Part shown: positions 1-6,613 of the stretch, piece by piece
Numbering within the stretch: position 1 is the first letter of the stretch
Layout of the letters: every line of letters begins with the position of its first letter
Program-made: the position numbers and the translations under genes
Notes under the pieces: model-generated
The model's input: only the letters and a program-made list of their open reading frames with translations
Databases searched by the model: none
Told to the model about the DNA's origin: nothing
Assembly (NCBI GenBank): GCA_016297325.1
Contig: JAEDGW010000106.1
Span: 1 to 9,025 of the forward strand
Origin: Coprococcus sp.
GTDB taxonomy: Bacteria; Bacillota; Clostridia; Lachnospirales; Lachnospiraceae
Reading direction: 5' to 3'
DNA: 9,025 nucleotides

Positions 1-120
1 TGTTAACGGCGGAAGCTCTTCATGGTTCTTTTCAGAGTACTCTTCGAAGACTTCTTCCAACTTACGCTGTTCCCAAGCATCATCGAATCCTTTAAATCTT
101 ATCTTCGGTTTATTTGCCAT
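1..120 (-). CDS. hsdS: Type I restriction-modification specificity subunit HsdS, N-terminal fragment (cut by window edge)
   Basis: Only the first 40 codons are present; the gene runs off the left edge. The start reads MANKPKIRFKGFDDAWEQRK, a very typical opening of Firmicutes HsdS proteins (a PKIRFKGF..AWEQRKL block just before the first target recognition domain). HsdS chooses the DNA sequence recognised by the type I complex and docks two HsdM subunits. The ATG at 120-118 lies 2 bp after the hsdM stop codon, and a GGAGGGG ribosome binding site (129-135) is embedded in the last hsdM codons, so the two are almost certainly translated from one mRNA. No recognition domain can be read in this fragment, so specificity cannot be guessed. 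The family call rests on a short but distinctive N-terminus and on the position directly after hsdM. Confidence 0.85.
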   Translation of the reverse strand, partial: MANKPKIRFKGFDDAWEQRKLEEVFEEYSEKNHEELPPLT

Positions 121-122
121 AT

Positions 123-1718
123 TTACATCCCCTCCAATACACTTATCAGGTTCGCAACAGCATCTCTGGTTTCATCACTGTCGAAGGTAAGTTCTCTCAT
201 CATTGACAGAAGTGCTTCATTTCCTTCCTTGATCTCCTTGTCCGTATCACGAATGCTCTGGGTGAGTGCCTTGATATCTATTTCCGGTTCTTCCTCCGTG
301 GTATCTACATATCTCGGTATGTTGAGATTGAAGTCATTCTTTACAATATCATCATACGATGCCAGACATGCTTCCTTATCAACGGATTGTCTGTTGTTGT
401 ACAGTTCAACCACATGATCGATATGCTCATCCTGCATGACATTCTGTTTCTTCTCTTTCACAAACTGCTTTGATGCATCGATGAACAGGACATCTCTTCC
501 CTCTCTGTGCTTTTTGAGAACAATGATACATGTAGGAATTGATGTGTTGTAGAACATATTTGAAGGAAGTCCTATAACAGCATATATTGAACCATTTTCG
601 AGAAGTATCTGTCTTATAGTTCCCTCTGCAGCACCTCTGAACAGAACTCCATGAGGAAGTACTATCGCCATGGTTCCTGTCTGCTTAAGATGATAGAATC
701 CATGTAGGAGGAACGCGTAGTCTGCCTTTGACTTCGGAGCCAGCTTTCCACCGTAATCCATAAATCTCTCATCCTGCTTAAATCCCTCTGCAGCGCTCCA
801 ATTTGCTGAATATGGAGGATTCATTGTTACCACATCAAATTCAGTATCCTCACCGGTTGGCCAGTCCGCATCCAGTGTATCTCCATTTCTCAAATGCTGA
901 TTTTCTGGAAGTACGCCATGCAGAAACATATTCATTCTCGCCAGATTATATGTTGAAGGCATAAGTTCCTGTCCGTAATACTTGATATATTCCGGCTCAC
1001 TGGAATAATTTCTACAACTAAGCATGAGTGATCCAGAACCCATACATGGATCATATACCTGAAGTCCCTTTTTATCTTCCTGTCCTGTCATAGCAATTCT
1101 ACACAATATCTGAGCCGGACCATGTGGGGTATAGAACTCACCAGCCTTTTTCCCAGTCTCCGATGCAAACTGACCTATGAGATACTCGTATGCATTTCCA
1201 AGGATATCCCCCTTTGTATGGATCAGATCAGCACCGTCGAGAACTCTTATAACTTCCGCAACCGTTGCACTCTGCTTCTGATCTCCTGTTCCAAGACGAT
1301 TTGAATACAGATCCACATCAGCAAACAATCCATTGAATATCTCATCCGACTCCTGAATCCTGTTAAATGCCGCCTGCAGTTTTTCTCTGTTAAAACTATT
1401 ATTCTTTACGTCTCTGAGCATGCTAATGTAGGTCATATCTGGATCAAGCGTATATCTCAGTGACTCCTGAAGTTCTTCAAGAAGATCATTCGCATCATCG
1501 CTGTTCATTGCACTCTCATACTCATCCTGTGCCTCTTCAAGATCATCCGGGGTTCCATCATTTAATAAATCATAAACTTTAGACAGATACGAATCAGACA
1601 AATACTTGTAGAATACCAATCCCAGCAAGTAAGTCTTGTATTCATTTGCATCCATCTTTCCTCTCAGGACATCAGCCCCGCTCCACAATACCTGTAATAA
1701 ATCTTTTCCTTCTGCCAT
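123..1718 (-). CDS. hsdM: Type I restriction-modification DNA methyltransferase subunit HsdM (N6-adenine)
   Basis: A 531-residue N6-adenine DNA methyltransferase subunit of a type I restriction-modification complex. It uses S-adenosylmethionine to protect host sites chosen by HsdS. The N-terminal helical HsdM_N-type region covers about residues 5-140. The methyltransferase core follows, with GEFYTP (193-198), the SAM-binding motif I DPCMGSGSLML (223-233) and the catalytic motif IV NPPY (300-303). Length is normal for the family and no frameshift or lost motif is seen, so it should be active. The ATG at 1718 is preceded by GGAGGAGG (1726-1733) at 7 nt spacing. It overlaps the stop of a 23-codon upstream frame as TAATG. 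hsdS follows after 2 bp. An hsdR gene is not in the window and may lie to the left beyond hsdS. The right neighbour is a divergent ATPase gene. Confidence 0.95.
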   Translation of the reverse strand: MAEGKDLLQVLWSGADVLRGKMDANEYKTYLLGLVFYKYLSDSYLSKVYDLLNDGTPDDLEEAQDEYESAMNSDDANDLLEELQESLRYTLDPDMTYISMLRDVKNNSFNREKLQAAFNRIQESDEIFNGLFADVDLYSNRLGTGDQKQSATVAEVIRVLDGADLIHTKGDILGNAYEYLIGQFASETGKKAGEFYTPHGPAQILCRIAMTGQEDKKGLQVYDPCMGSGSLMLSCRNYSSEPEYIKYYGQELMPSTYNLARMNMFLHGVLPENQHLRNGDTLDADWPTGEDTEFDVVTMNPPYSANWSAAEGFKQDERFMDYGGKLAPKSKADYAFLLHGFYHLKQTGTMAIVLPHGVLFRGAAEGTIRQILLENGSIYAVIGLPSNMFYNTSIPTCIIVLKKHREGRDVLFIDASKQFVKEKKQNVMQDEHIDHVVELYNNRQSVDKEACLASYDDIVKNDFNLNIPRYVDTTEEEPEIDIKALTQSIRDTDKEIKEGNEALLSMMRELTFDSDETRDAVANLISVLEGM

Positions 1719-1789
1719 TAGTAATCCTCCTCCATCTTCCTAAGTGTTTCAAATGTAGCGTTGGCTATATTCTCATCCTGCTTTATCAT
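1718..1789 (-). CDS. Possible 23-residue leader peptide or gene remnant overlapping the hsdM start
   Basis: A 23-codon frame begins MIKQDENIANATF and ends KMEEDY. Its TAA stop shares one base with the hsdM ATG (TAATG), the usual arrangement for translational coupling. The peptide is charged and looks helical. The hsdM ribosome binding site lies inside its last codons. Against translation, no Shine-Dalgarno sequence precedes its ATG, and the candidate hsdM promoter -10 element covers that ATG. If that promoter is used, the peptide start is not transcribed. It could be a coupled leader, the tail of a decayed upstream gene (an in-frame TAG lies about 27 bases before its ATG), or chance. I do not recognise a family. 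Confidence 0.3.
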   Translation of the reverse strand: MIKQDENIANATFETLRKMEEDY

Positions 1790-1813
1790 TAAATATTTTT
1801 GTCTTATTGTCAA
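1785..1813 (-). promoter_or_regulatory. Candidate sigma-70-type promoter for hsdM-hsdS
   Basis: On the minus strand a perfect TTGACA (1813-1808) is followed after 17 bases by AATGAT (1790-1785), which matches four of six -10 consensus positions. Transcription would begin near 1778, about 60 bases before the hsdM ATG. It stands back to back with the candidate promoter of the plus-strand ATPase gene. Confidence 0.4.
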
Positions 1814-1835
1814 TTGCTATTCAGAATATCAATTC

Positions 1836-1864
1836 TTGATTTTAAAACCAACATATATTATTAT
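1836..1864 (+). promoter_or_regulatory. Candidate sigma-70-type promoter for the ATPase gene
   Basis: TTGATT (1836-1841) and TATTAT (1859-1864) are separated by exactly 17 bases in an AT-rich stretch upstream of the plus-strand gene. The start site would lie near 1871, giving a leader of about 50 bases that ends in the GGAGG ribosome binding site at 1913-1917, 6 bases before the ATG. Confidence 0.5.
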
Positions 1865-1923
1865 ACTCATAAGAAAGTAACTTACGATTCACTAAATTTT
1901 AAATTATTGTCCGGAGGTTTAAT

Positions 1924-3321
1924 ATGAGTCAGTTTTATTGCCGTGAGGATGAACTCAGAAAACTGAATAAACGATATGCCGATGATAAGTTTGAGTGCAT
2001 TGTTATCTATGGCAGGCGTCGTGTTGGCAAAACAGCACTGATCAACGAATTTTGTAAGGACAAGCCGACTATTTTCTTCTCCGCGCTTAACACAACAGAG
2101 AAGGAAAATCTTAACGCCCTCTCAAAGTCAATCATGAATTTTGAGCGGCCGGATATGGAATCTGCACCTGAGTTCAGCTCTTACGATGCCGCATTGGATG
2201 AGCTGACAGCTCTTTCAAAAGAAAACCGTATTGTATTTGTCATTGATGAGTATCCATATCTTGCGAAAGCAAAGCCTTCTATTTCTGCAATGCTGCAACA
2301 CATCATTGATCACAAATGGACAGAGACCAGGATGTATTTGATCCTATGTGGTTCTTCCATGAGCTTTATGGAAAATCAGGTTCTTGGTAACGAAAGTCCT
2401 TTATATGGCAGAAGAACCGGTCAATTTAAGATAGAGCCTCTTGACTACAGAGAGACTGCTGTATTTCATCCATATTTATCATCAGAGGATAACGCCCTGA
2501 TTTATGGGATTACCGGAGGAGTTCCACACTACATCAATAAACTTGATGTAAGATCTAGTATTGATGAAGCCTTACTGGAGAATTTATTCGACCGCTCCAG
2601 CTATCTTTACGAAGAGCCTGGAAATCTGTTGAAACAGGAACTCCGGGAGCCAGCCATCTATAACGCGATCATCAAAGCTATTGCAGATGGATCATCCAAA
2701 ATGAACGACATCAAGATGAAGGTTGGCGAGGAAAGTTCAGTCATATCGAAATATCTGAAAACACTTATTGATCTTGGAATTGTAAAAAAAGAAACACCTG
2801 TAACGGAAAAGCCGGGCAAAAAAACTATCTACCTGCTTGCAGATAATTTCTTCCGGTTTTGGTATAGATTTGTACCTGTCAATATGAGTGCCATAGACTC
2901 CGGTAGAATATCAAAGCTCTACCCACATGCTGTAAAACAACATCTTTCTGACTACATGGGCTTAACATTTGAAAAAATGTGTCAGGATTATCTACTATAT
3001 TACAGTGACAATCTTCCTATTGAACTGTGCAATATTGGTCAATGGTGGGGAACTGACCCTAAAAAGAAGAAACAGGTCCAAATAGATATTGTTGGCACTC
3101 CTGTCCAGGGGAATGACTATATTATCGGTTCTTGCAAGTATAGAAATGAAAAAATTGGTGTTGATGAACTCAATCTTATCAAAGATTATGCATCGATTCT
3201 TGGCAAAGGCAACAACTATCACTATTATATATTTTCCAAGGGAGGCTTTACTGATGGCCTGCTTCAGGCACAGGATCGCGGAGAAGTTCATCTGATAACA
3301 CTGGAAGATTTATACAGATAA
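1924..3321 (+). CDS. P-loop ATPase (archaeal-type ATPase family) with winged helix and DUF234 / PD-(D/E)XK-like C-terminus
   Basis: A 465-residue cytoplasmic ATPase. Walker A is GRRRVGKT (residues 30-37) and Walker B is IVFVIDEY (103-110, D108-E109). A sensor-like LCGSSMSFME follows (141-150), then TGGVPHYINK (197-206). Residues about 240-320 look like a winged helix-turn-helix with the LADNFFRFWYRFV block (305-317). The C-terminal DUF234-like part holds elements of a PD-(D/E)XK nuclease fold: E350 in FEKMC, D388 in QIDIV and K405 in GSCKY. The position before CKY, often Glu in this fold, is Ser403, so nuclease activity is uncertain. The family is common in Firmicutes and archaea, but its biological role is not firmly established. 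It lies divergent from hsdM and convergent with the trp operon, with its own promoter and terminator. A link to the restriction system is suggested only by position. The ATG has a GGAGG site 6 bases upstream. No transmembrane segment is seen. Confidence 0.88.
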   Translation: MSQFYCREDELRKLNKRYADDKFECIVIYGRRRVGKTALINEFCKDKPTIFFSALNTTEKENLNALSKSIMNFERPDMESAPEFSSYDAALDELTALSKENRIVFVIDEYPYLAKAKPSISAMLQHIIDHKWTETRMYLILCGSSMSFMENQVLGNESPLYGRRTGQFKIEPLDYRETAVFHPYLSSEDNALIYGITGGVPHYINKLDVRSSIDEALLENLFDRSSYLYEEPGNLLKQELREPAIYNAIIKAIADGSSKMNDIKMKVGEESSVISKYLKTLIDLGIVKKETPVTEKPGKKTIYLLADNFFRFWYRFVPVNMSAIDSGRISKLYPHAVKQHLSDYMGLTFEKMCQDYLLYYSDNLPIELCNIGQWWGTDPKKKKQVQIDIVGTPVQGNDYIIGSCKYRNEKIGVDELNLIKDYASILGKGNNYHYYIFSKGGFTDGLLQAQDRGEVHLITLEDLYR

Positions 3322-3352
3322 ACATAGCCTTTAGAATGTTTTATAATTAAAC

Positions 3353-3405
3353 AACACCATACGTTTCGGCATTTTTTCATAGTTATTGCCGAAACGTATG
3401 GTGTT
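3353..3405. terminator. Perfect 19-bp hairpin between convergent genes, probable bidirectional terminator
   Basis: AACACCATACGTTTCGGCA (3353-3371) is repeated exactly in inverted form at 3387-3405, with a 15-base loop. It sits between the stop of the ATPase gene (3321) and the stop of trpA (3454), which point at each other. T-rich bases follow the stem on both strands (TTTTAAT on plus, GTTTAATT on minus), although neither run is a long pure T tract. Termination for both genes is the simplest reading. Confidence 0.75.
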
Positions 3406-3453
3406 TTAATTTACGAAGAATACCGAATCACATACCCGTTTTTCATAAAAACC

Positions 3454-4230
3454 TTATATATCTCTTATCGCATCCTTCATGCTCTTCACATAATCTCTCA
3501 CATAAGGCACGCAGTCCTTGCCGTACTGGGCGCACAGCTTGACGATGGCTGAACCGACGATGACGCCGTCTGCCTTCTCCGCCATCTGCTTTGCCTGCTC
3601 AGGTGTGGATATTCCGAAACCTACAGCGCAAGGTATGTCCTTCGCCTTCTTCACCAGATCGACCATTGCACCTATGTCTGTGGTGATCTTGGTTCTGGTT
3701 CCCGTTACACCGAGAGATGATACACAGTATACAAATCCATTTGCATCATTTGCGATCATGGATATCCTCTCATGGGATGTCGGTGCGATGAGGGATATCA
3801 GATCAAGACCGTACTGCTTGCAGATTCCATCGAACTCGTCCTTCTCCTCGTAAGGAATATCAGGAAGGATCAGGCCGTCTATGCCGATCTCCTTGCATGT
3901 GCTGATAAATCTCTCTGAACCGTATGAGAACACGACATTTGCATATGTCATGAACACCATAGGTATAGTAACCTTCTTGCGGAGCTTTCTCACAAGGTCA
4001 AATACCTTGTCTGTCGTCACGCCGCCTGCCAGTGCTCTTATATTTGCGCCCTGGATGACCGGACCCTCGGCTGTCGGATCTGAGAATGGTATTCCCAGCT
4101 CTATGAGGTCTGCGCCGGCCTCTACCATTGCGTATACTATCTCCTCTGTCACATCCAGCGACGGATCGCCACATGTCACAAATGGTATAAATGCTTTTCC
4201 ATGATCAAATGCTTTTGCTATATTACTCAT
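3454..4230 (-). CDS. trpA: Tryptophan synthase alpha subunit
   Basis: A 258-residue TIM-barrel enzyme that splits indole-3-glycerol phosphate into indole and glyceraldehyde 3-phosphate and channels indole to TrpB. FVTCGDPS (17-24), ELGIPFSDP (44-52), SSLGVTGTR (171-179), AVGFGIS (202-208) and GVIVGSAIVK (222-231) are family hallmarks. E44 matches the catalytic Glu49 of E. coli TrpA. The position of Asp60 is Glu55 here (TAEGP rather than LADGP). The start is taken at 4230, not at an in-frame ATG at 4281: MSNIAKAF begins the conserved alignment and has a GGGGAGG site (4237-4243) 6 bases upstream, while the 17 extra residues read from 4281 are out-of-frame trpB sequence. ATGAGTAA overlaps the trpB stop by 8 nt, so TrpA is translationally coupled to TrpB. 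This is the last gene of the operon, with the shared hairpin about 50 bases downstream. Confidence 0.96.
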   Translation of the reverse strand: MSNIAKAFDHGKAFIPFVTCGDPSLDVTEEIVYAMVEAGADLIELGIPFSDPTAEGPVIQGANIRALAGGVTTDKVFDLVRKLRKKVTIPMVFMTYANVVFSYGSERFISTCKEIGIDGLILPDIPYEEKDEFDGICKQYGLDLISLIAPTSHERISMIANDANGFVYCVSSLGVTGTRTKITTDIGAMVDLVKKAKDIPCAVGFGISTPEQAKQMAEKADGVIVGSAIVKLCAQYGKDCVPYVRDYVKSMKDAIRDI

Positions 4231-5407
4231 GAAGATCCTCCCCTCTGTATCTTGCGATGGCTGCAACGTCCTTGTCGCCACGGCCTGATATGTTGATTAC
4301 TATTATCTTATCCTTGTCCATTGTAGGTGCCAGCTTCATGGCGTAAGCCACAGCGTGGGCGCTCTCTATTGCAGGGATGATTCCCTCAATCCTTGACAGA
4401 TATTCAAATGCATCAACTGCCTCATCATCTGTAATTGCCACATATTCCGCACGTCCGATGTCGTGAAGATATGCATGCTCAGGTCCGATTCCCGGATAGT
4501 CAAGTCCCGCTGAGATCGAATATACAGGTGCGATCTGTCCAAATTCATCCTGGCAGAAGTAGGACTTCATGCCGTGGAATATACCAAGCTTTCCAGTTGC
4601 GATAGTTGCCGCTGTCTCAAATGTATCAACGCCTCTGCCTGCTGCCTCACAGCCGATCAGTCTGACGCTCTCGTCAGGTATGAAATCGTAGAAAGCTCCG
4701 ATGGCATTTGAACCGCCGCCTACACATGCCATGACAACATCAGGAAGTCTTCCCTCCTTCTCCATGAGCTGCGCCTTGATCTCCTTGCCGATTACAGCCT
4801 GGAAATCACGGACGATCTCAGGGAAAGGATATGGTCCCATGACTGATCCGAGTACATAGTGTGTGTCATCGATCCTACTTGTCCACTCACGGAATGCCTC
4901 AGATACAGCATCCTTCAGTGTGGCTGTTCCAGTCTTAACCGGATGAACCTTTGCTCCTAAAAGTCTCATTCTGTACACGTTGAGGGCCTGTCTGATCGTG
5001 TCCTCCTCGCCCATGTATATCTCGCACTCCATGCCCATCATGGCTGCAACTGTAGCTGTTGCAACACCGTGCTGTCCGGCACCGGTCTCCGCGATAACTC
5101 TTGTCTTGCCCATTCTCTTGGCAAGGAGCATCTGTCCGATTACATTGTTGATCTTGTGCGCTCCTGTGTGGTTCAGATCCTCTCTCTTGAGATAAATCTT
5201 TGCACCACCCAGATCCTTGGTCATTCTCTCCGCATAGTAAAGTCTGCTAGGTCTTCCCGCATACTCGTTGAGCATCTCTGTGAGTTCTCTGTTGAACTCC
5301 GGATCATCCTTGTATTTCTTGTAAGCCTCCTCCAGCTCCAGCATCGCATTCATCAGTGTCTCTGGAATGTACTGGCCGCCGTGAACGCCAAATCTGCCTT
5401 TTGACAT
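4223..5407 (-). CDS. trpB: Tryptophan synthase beta subunit
   Basis: A 394-residue PLP enzyme that condenses indole with L-serine to make L-tryptophan and forms the alpha2-beta2 complex with TrpA. GRFGVHGGQYIPETLM (4-19) is the standard N-terminus. The PLP lysine is K85 in HTGAHKINN, the catalytic glutamate is E107 in ETGAGQHGVA, the phosphate loop is GGGSNAIG (230-237), and SGRGDKD (374-380) binds the cofactor ring. Length and motifs are those of an ordinary, complete TrpB1-type enzyme. The ATG at 5407 has AGGAGG (5417-5422) 9 bases upstream. A 147-bp AT-rich gap separates it from trpC, where trpF would normally lie. Its last codons overlap the trpA start. Confidence 0.97.
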   Translation of the reverse strand: MSKGRFGVHGGQYIPETLMNAMLELEEAYKKYKDDPEFNRELTEMLNEYAGRPSRLYYAERMTKDLGGAKIYLKREDLNHTGAHKINNVIGQMLLAKRMGKTRVIAETGAGQHGVATATVAAMMGMECEIYMGEEDTIRQALNVYRMRLLGAKVHPVKTGTATLKDAVSEAFREWTSRIDDTHYVLGSVMGPYPFPEIVRDFQAVIGKEIKAQLMEKEGRLPDVVMACVGGGSNAIGAFYDFIPDESVRLIGCEAAGRGVDTFETAATIATGKLGIFHGMKSYFCQDEFGQIAPVYSISAGLDYPGIGPEHAYLHDIGRAEYVAITDDEAVDAFEYLSRIEGIIPAIESAHAVAYAMKLAPTMDKDKIIVINISGRGDKDVAAIARYRGEDLHE

Positions 5408-5554
5408 ATGTATTTTCCTCCTGTTTCTGTCTTTTCAGATATATTTTCAAATGTATTTCTACACTTTTGTATCGTGTTTCTTCTATATAATATAGCAATC
5501 AAACAAATTATGTTTCGTTCTCTACATTATTTTTCAGATGAGCCCGAGTACTTC
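5408..5554 (-). other. AT-rich trpC-trpB spacer lacking trpF
   Basis: This 147-bp spacer holds only the trpB ribosome binding site (5417-5422) and AT-rich sequence. I see no plausible coding frame, no remnant of trpF motifs and no strong hairpin. TATTAT-like -10 sequences occur in the middle (around 5486-5495), but no convincing -35 element is at the right distance, so an internal promoter is possible but not supported. Confidence 0.6.
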
Positions 5555-6481
5555 CTACTCACCCTTCAGTTCCGCAAACAGTCTCTTCTTGTCGGGACTT
5601 CTCATAAATGTCTCACCTATAAGCACCGCATCAGTTCCATTTGCCTTGAGCCTGTCTATGTCCTCTTTTGTCTTGATTCCGCTCTCAGACACATACACCA
5701 TCTTCTGCGATCCGAAAGGATCAACAAAGGGGTCAGACCCCTTATCAGAATGTATATCACTTTTCACATCGCAAACAGTATCAGTGCCTGACCCCTTTGT
5801 TAGGCTGTCCTTTACAGGCACTGTATCCGGTACAAGCTTTCTGAGCCTTACGCTGTTCATGATGTCAACCGTAAATGTTCTCAGGTCTCTGTTGTTCACT
5901 CCGATGATTCCGGCTCCACAGGCTATCGCCCGTCTGACCTCATCCTCATCGTGAGCCTCAACCAGTGCCGACAATCCGAGTTCATGTGCAAGCTTCAGGT
6001 ATGAGACAAGCTGCTCGTCATCCAGTATAGCACATATGAGAAGCACTGCCGAAGCGCCTATGACTTTTGCCTCGTATATCATATACTCGTCCACTGTGAA
6101 GTCCTTTCTCAGCAGCGGTATATTTACCTCTTTCTTTATATCCATCAGGAACTGGTTGCTTCCCTGGAAGTAAAATGGCTCGGTGAGCACCGATATGGCT
6201 GAAGCTCCCGCCGCCTCATACTCCTTTGCAATATCCACATAAGGGAAATCCGGTGCGATAAGCCCCTTGGAAGGTGATGCCTTCTTGACCTCACAGATGA
6301 ATGATATTCCATCTGCCGCCAGATTGTCCCTGAATGGGAATTTTGTATATGGGCTGCTGCCGTTATCCGTCTCTCTGGCAACTATATCAAGTGCCTGTCT
6401 CTTTATCTCCTCAAGGGAAACTTTTTTCTTCTGCTCCGCCACACGTTCCTTTGTCTTTGCAGCTATCTCATCTAATATCAT
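5555..6481 (-). CDS. trpC: Indole-3-glycerol phosphate synthase with a ~40-residue repeat-encoded insertion
   Basis: A 308-residue enzyme that closes the indole ring of CdRP to give indole-3-glycerol phosphate. Catalytic and binding motifs are intact: CEVKKASPSKG (63-73, with E64 and K66), LLRKDF (123-128, K126), LVEAH (173-177, E175), GVNNRDL (194-200, N196), SESGI (265-269, E266) and LIGE (287-290). Family members are usually about 255-265 residues. The excess lies at residues about 219-258, between helix 6 (IMNSVRLRKLVP) and strand 7 (MVYVSESGI), and is encoded by a palindromic repeat. In a TIM barrel that loop is on the face opposite the active site, so activity may survive. The start at 6481 has AGAGGT upstream and gives the expected MILDEIAAKTKERV N-terminus. 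No TrpF domain is fused. trpD lies 132 bp upstream and trpB 147 bp downstream. Confidence 0.95.
   Translation of the reverse strand: MILDEIAAKTKERVAEQKKKVSLEEIKRQALDIVARETDNGSSPYTKFPFRDNLAADGISFICEVKKASPSKGLIAPDFPYVDIAKEYEAAGASAISVLTEPFYFQGSNQFLMDIKKEVNIPLLRKDFTVDEYMIYEAKVIGASAVLLICAILDDEQLVSYLKLAHELGLSALVEAHDEDEVRRAIACGAGIIGVNNRDLRTFTVDIMNSVRLRKLVPDTVPVKDSLTKGSGTDTVCDVKSDIHSDKGSDPFVDPFGSQKMVYVSESGIKTKEDIDRLKANGTDAVLIGETFMRSPDKKRLFAELKGE
5709..5823. repeat. Palindrome-rich REP/MITE-like element inserted in frame in trpC
   Basis: Several nested inverted repeats are packed here: a 5-bp hairpin GATCC-GAAA-GGATC (5709-5722); a 14-bp perfect inverted pair AACAAAGGGGTCAG (5723-5736) with CTGACCCCTTTGTT (5788-5801); a 17-bp palindrome AAGGGGTCAGACCCCTT (5727-5743); and CAGTGCCTG (5782-5790) with CAGGCACTG (5815-5823). 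The region coincides with the extra residues in TrpC. GGGGTCAG / TGCCTGACCCC motifs resemble short dispersed repeats I recall from Firmicutes and other genomes, but family membership is unverified. The element has no stop codon in the trpC frame, and its net length must be a multiple of three. Exact ends are uncertain by several bases. Confidence 0.75.
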
Positions 6482-6613
6482 CTCTTACCTCTCTATACAA
6501 CTTTCTATCATAGTCAGCGATGAAACTTGAATGCAAGTTATGTGCCTATGGTGATTTGTCAATGCATAGTCACCTCAGAACACATACCACATTATACTAT
6601 GTTTCACTATGAT
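6482..6613 (-). promoter_or_regulatory. trpD-trpC spacer with weak promoter-like sequences and a small hairpin
   Basis: This 132-bp spacer has no gene. On the coding strand it contains a perfect TATAAT shortly after the trpD stop but without a good -35, a TTGACA near its middle without a good -10, and TTGCAT followed 18 bases later by TATGAT near trpC. A 6-bp hairpin AACTTG-AATG-CAAGTT lies at 6524-6539. None of these is convincing alone. Together they allow an internal promoter for trpCBA. Confidence 0.3.

Noticed and set aside
22..417. 131-codon plus-strand frame at the left edge
   Set aside because: It lies antisense to hsdS and hsdM, both with clear conserved motifs, and shows no family features.
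3438..3452. GTTTTT-CAT-AAAAAC hairpin just after trpA as a second terminator
   Set aside because: The stem is only 6 bp and nearly all A-T, too weak to support beside the 19-bp hairpin.
4231..4281. In-frame upstream ATG giving trpA 17 extra N-terminal residues
   Set aside because: The extra residues are trpB sequence in another frame and match no TrpA N-terminus; the start at 4230 has a strong ribosome binding site and begins the conserved alignment.
5555..6481. Long trpC product as a TrpC-TrpF fusion
   Set aside because: The total is only 308 residues; the excess is internal and repeat-encoded, and no TrpF motifs follow the TrpC C-terminus.
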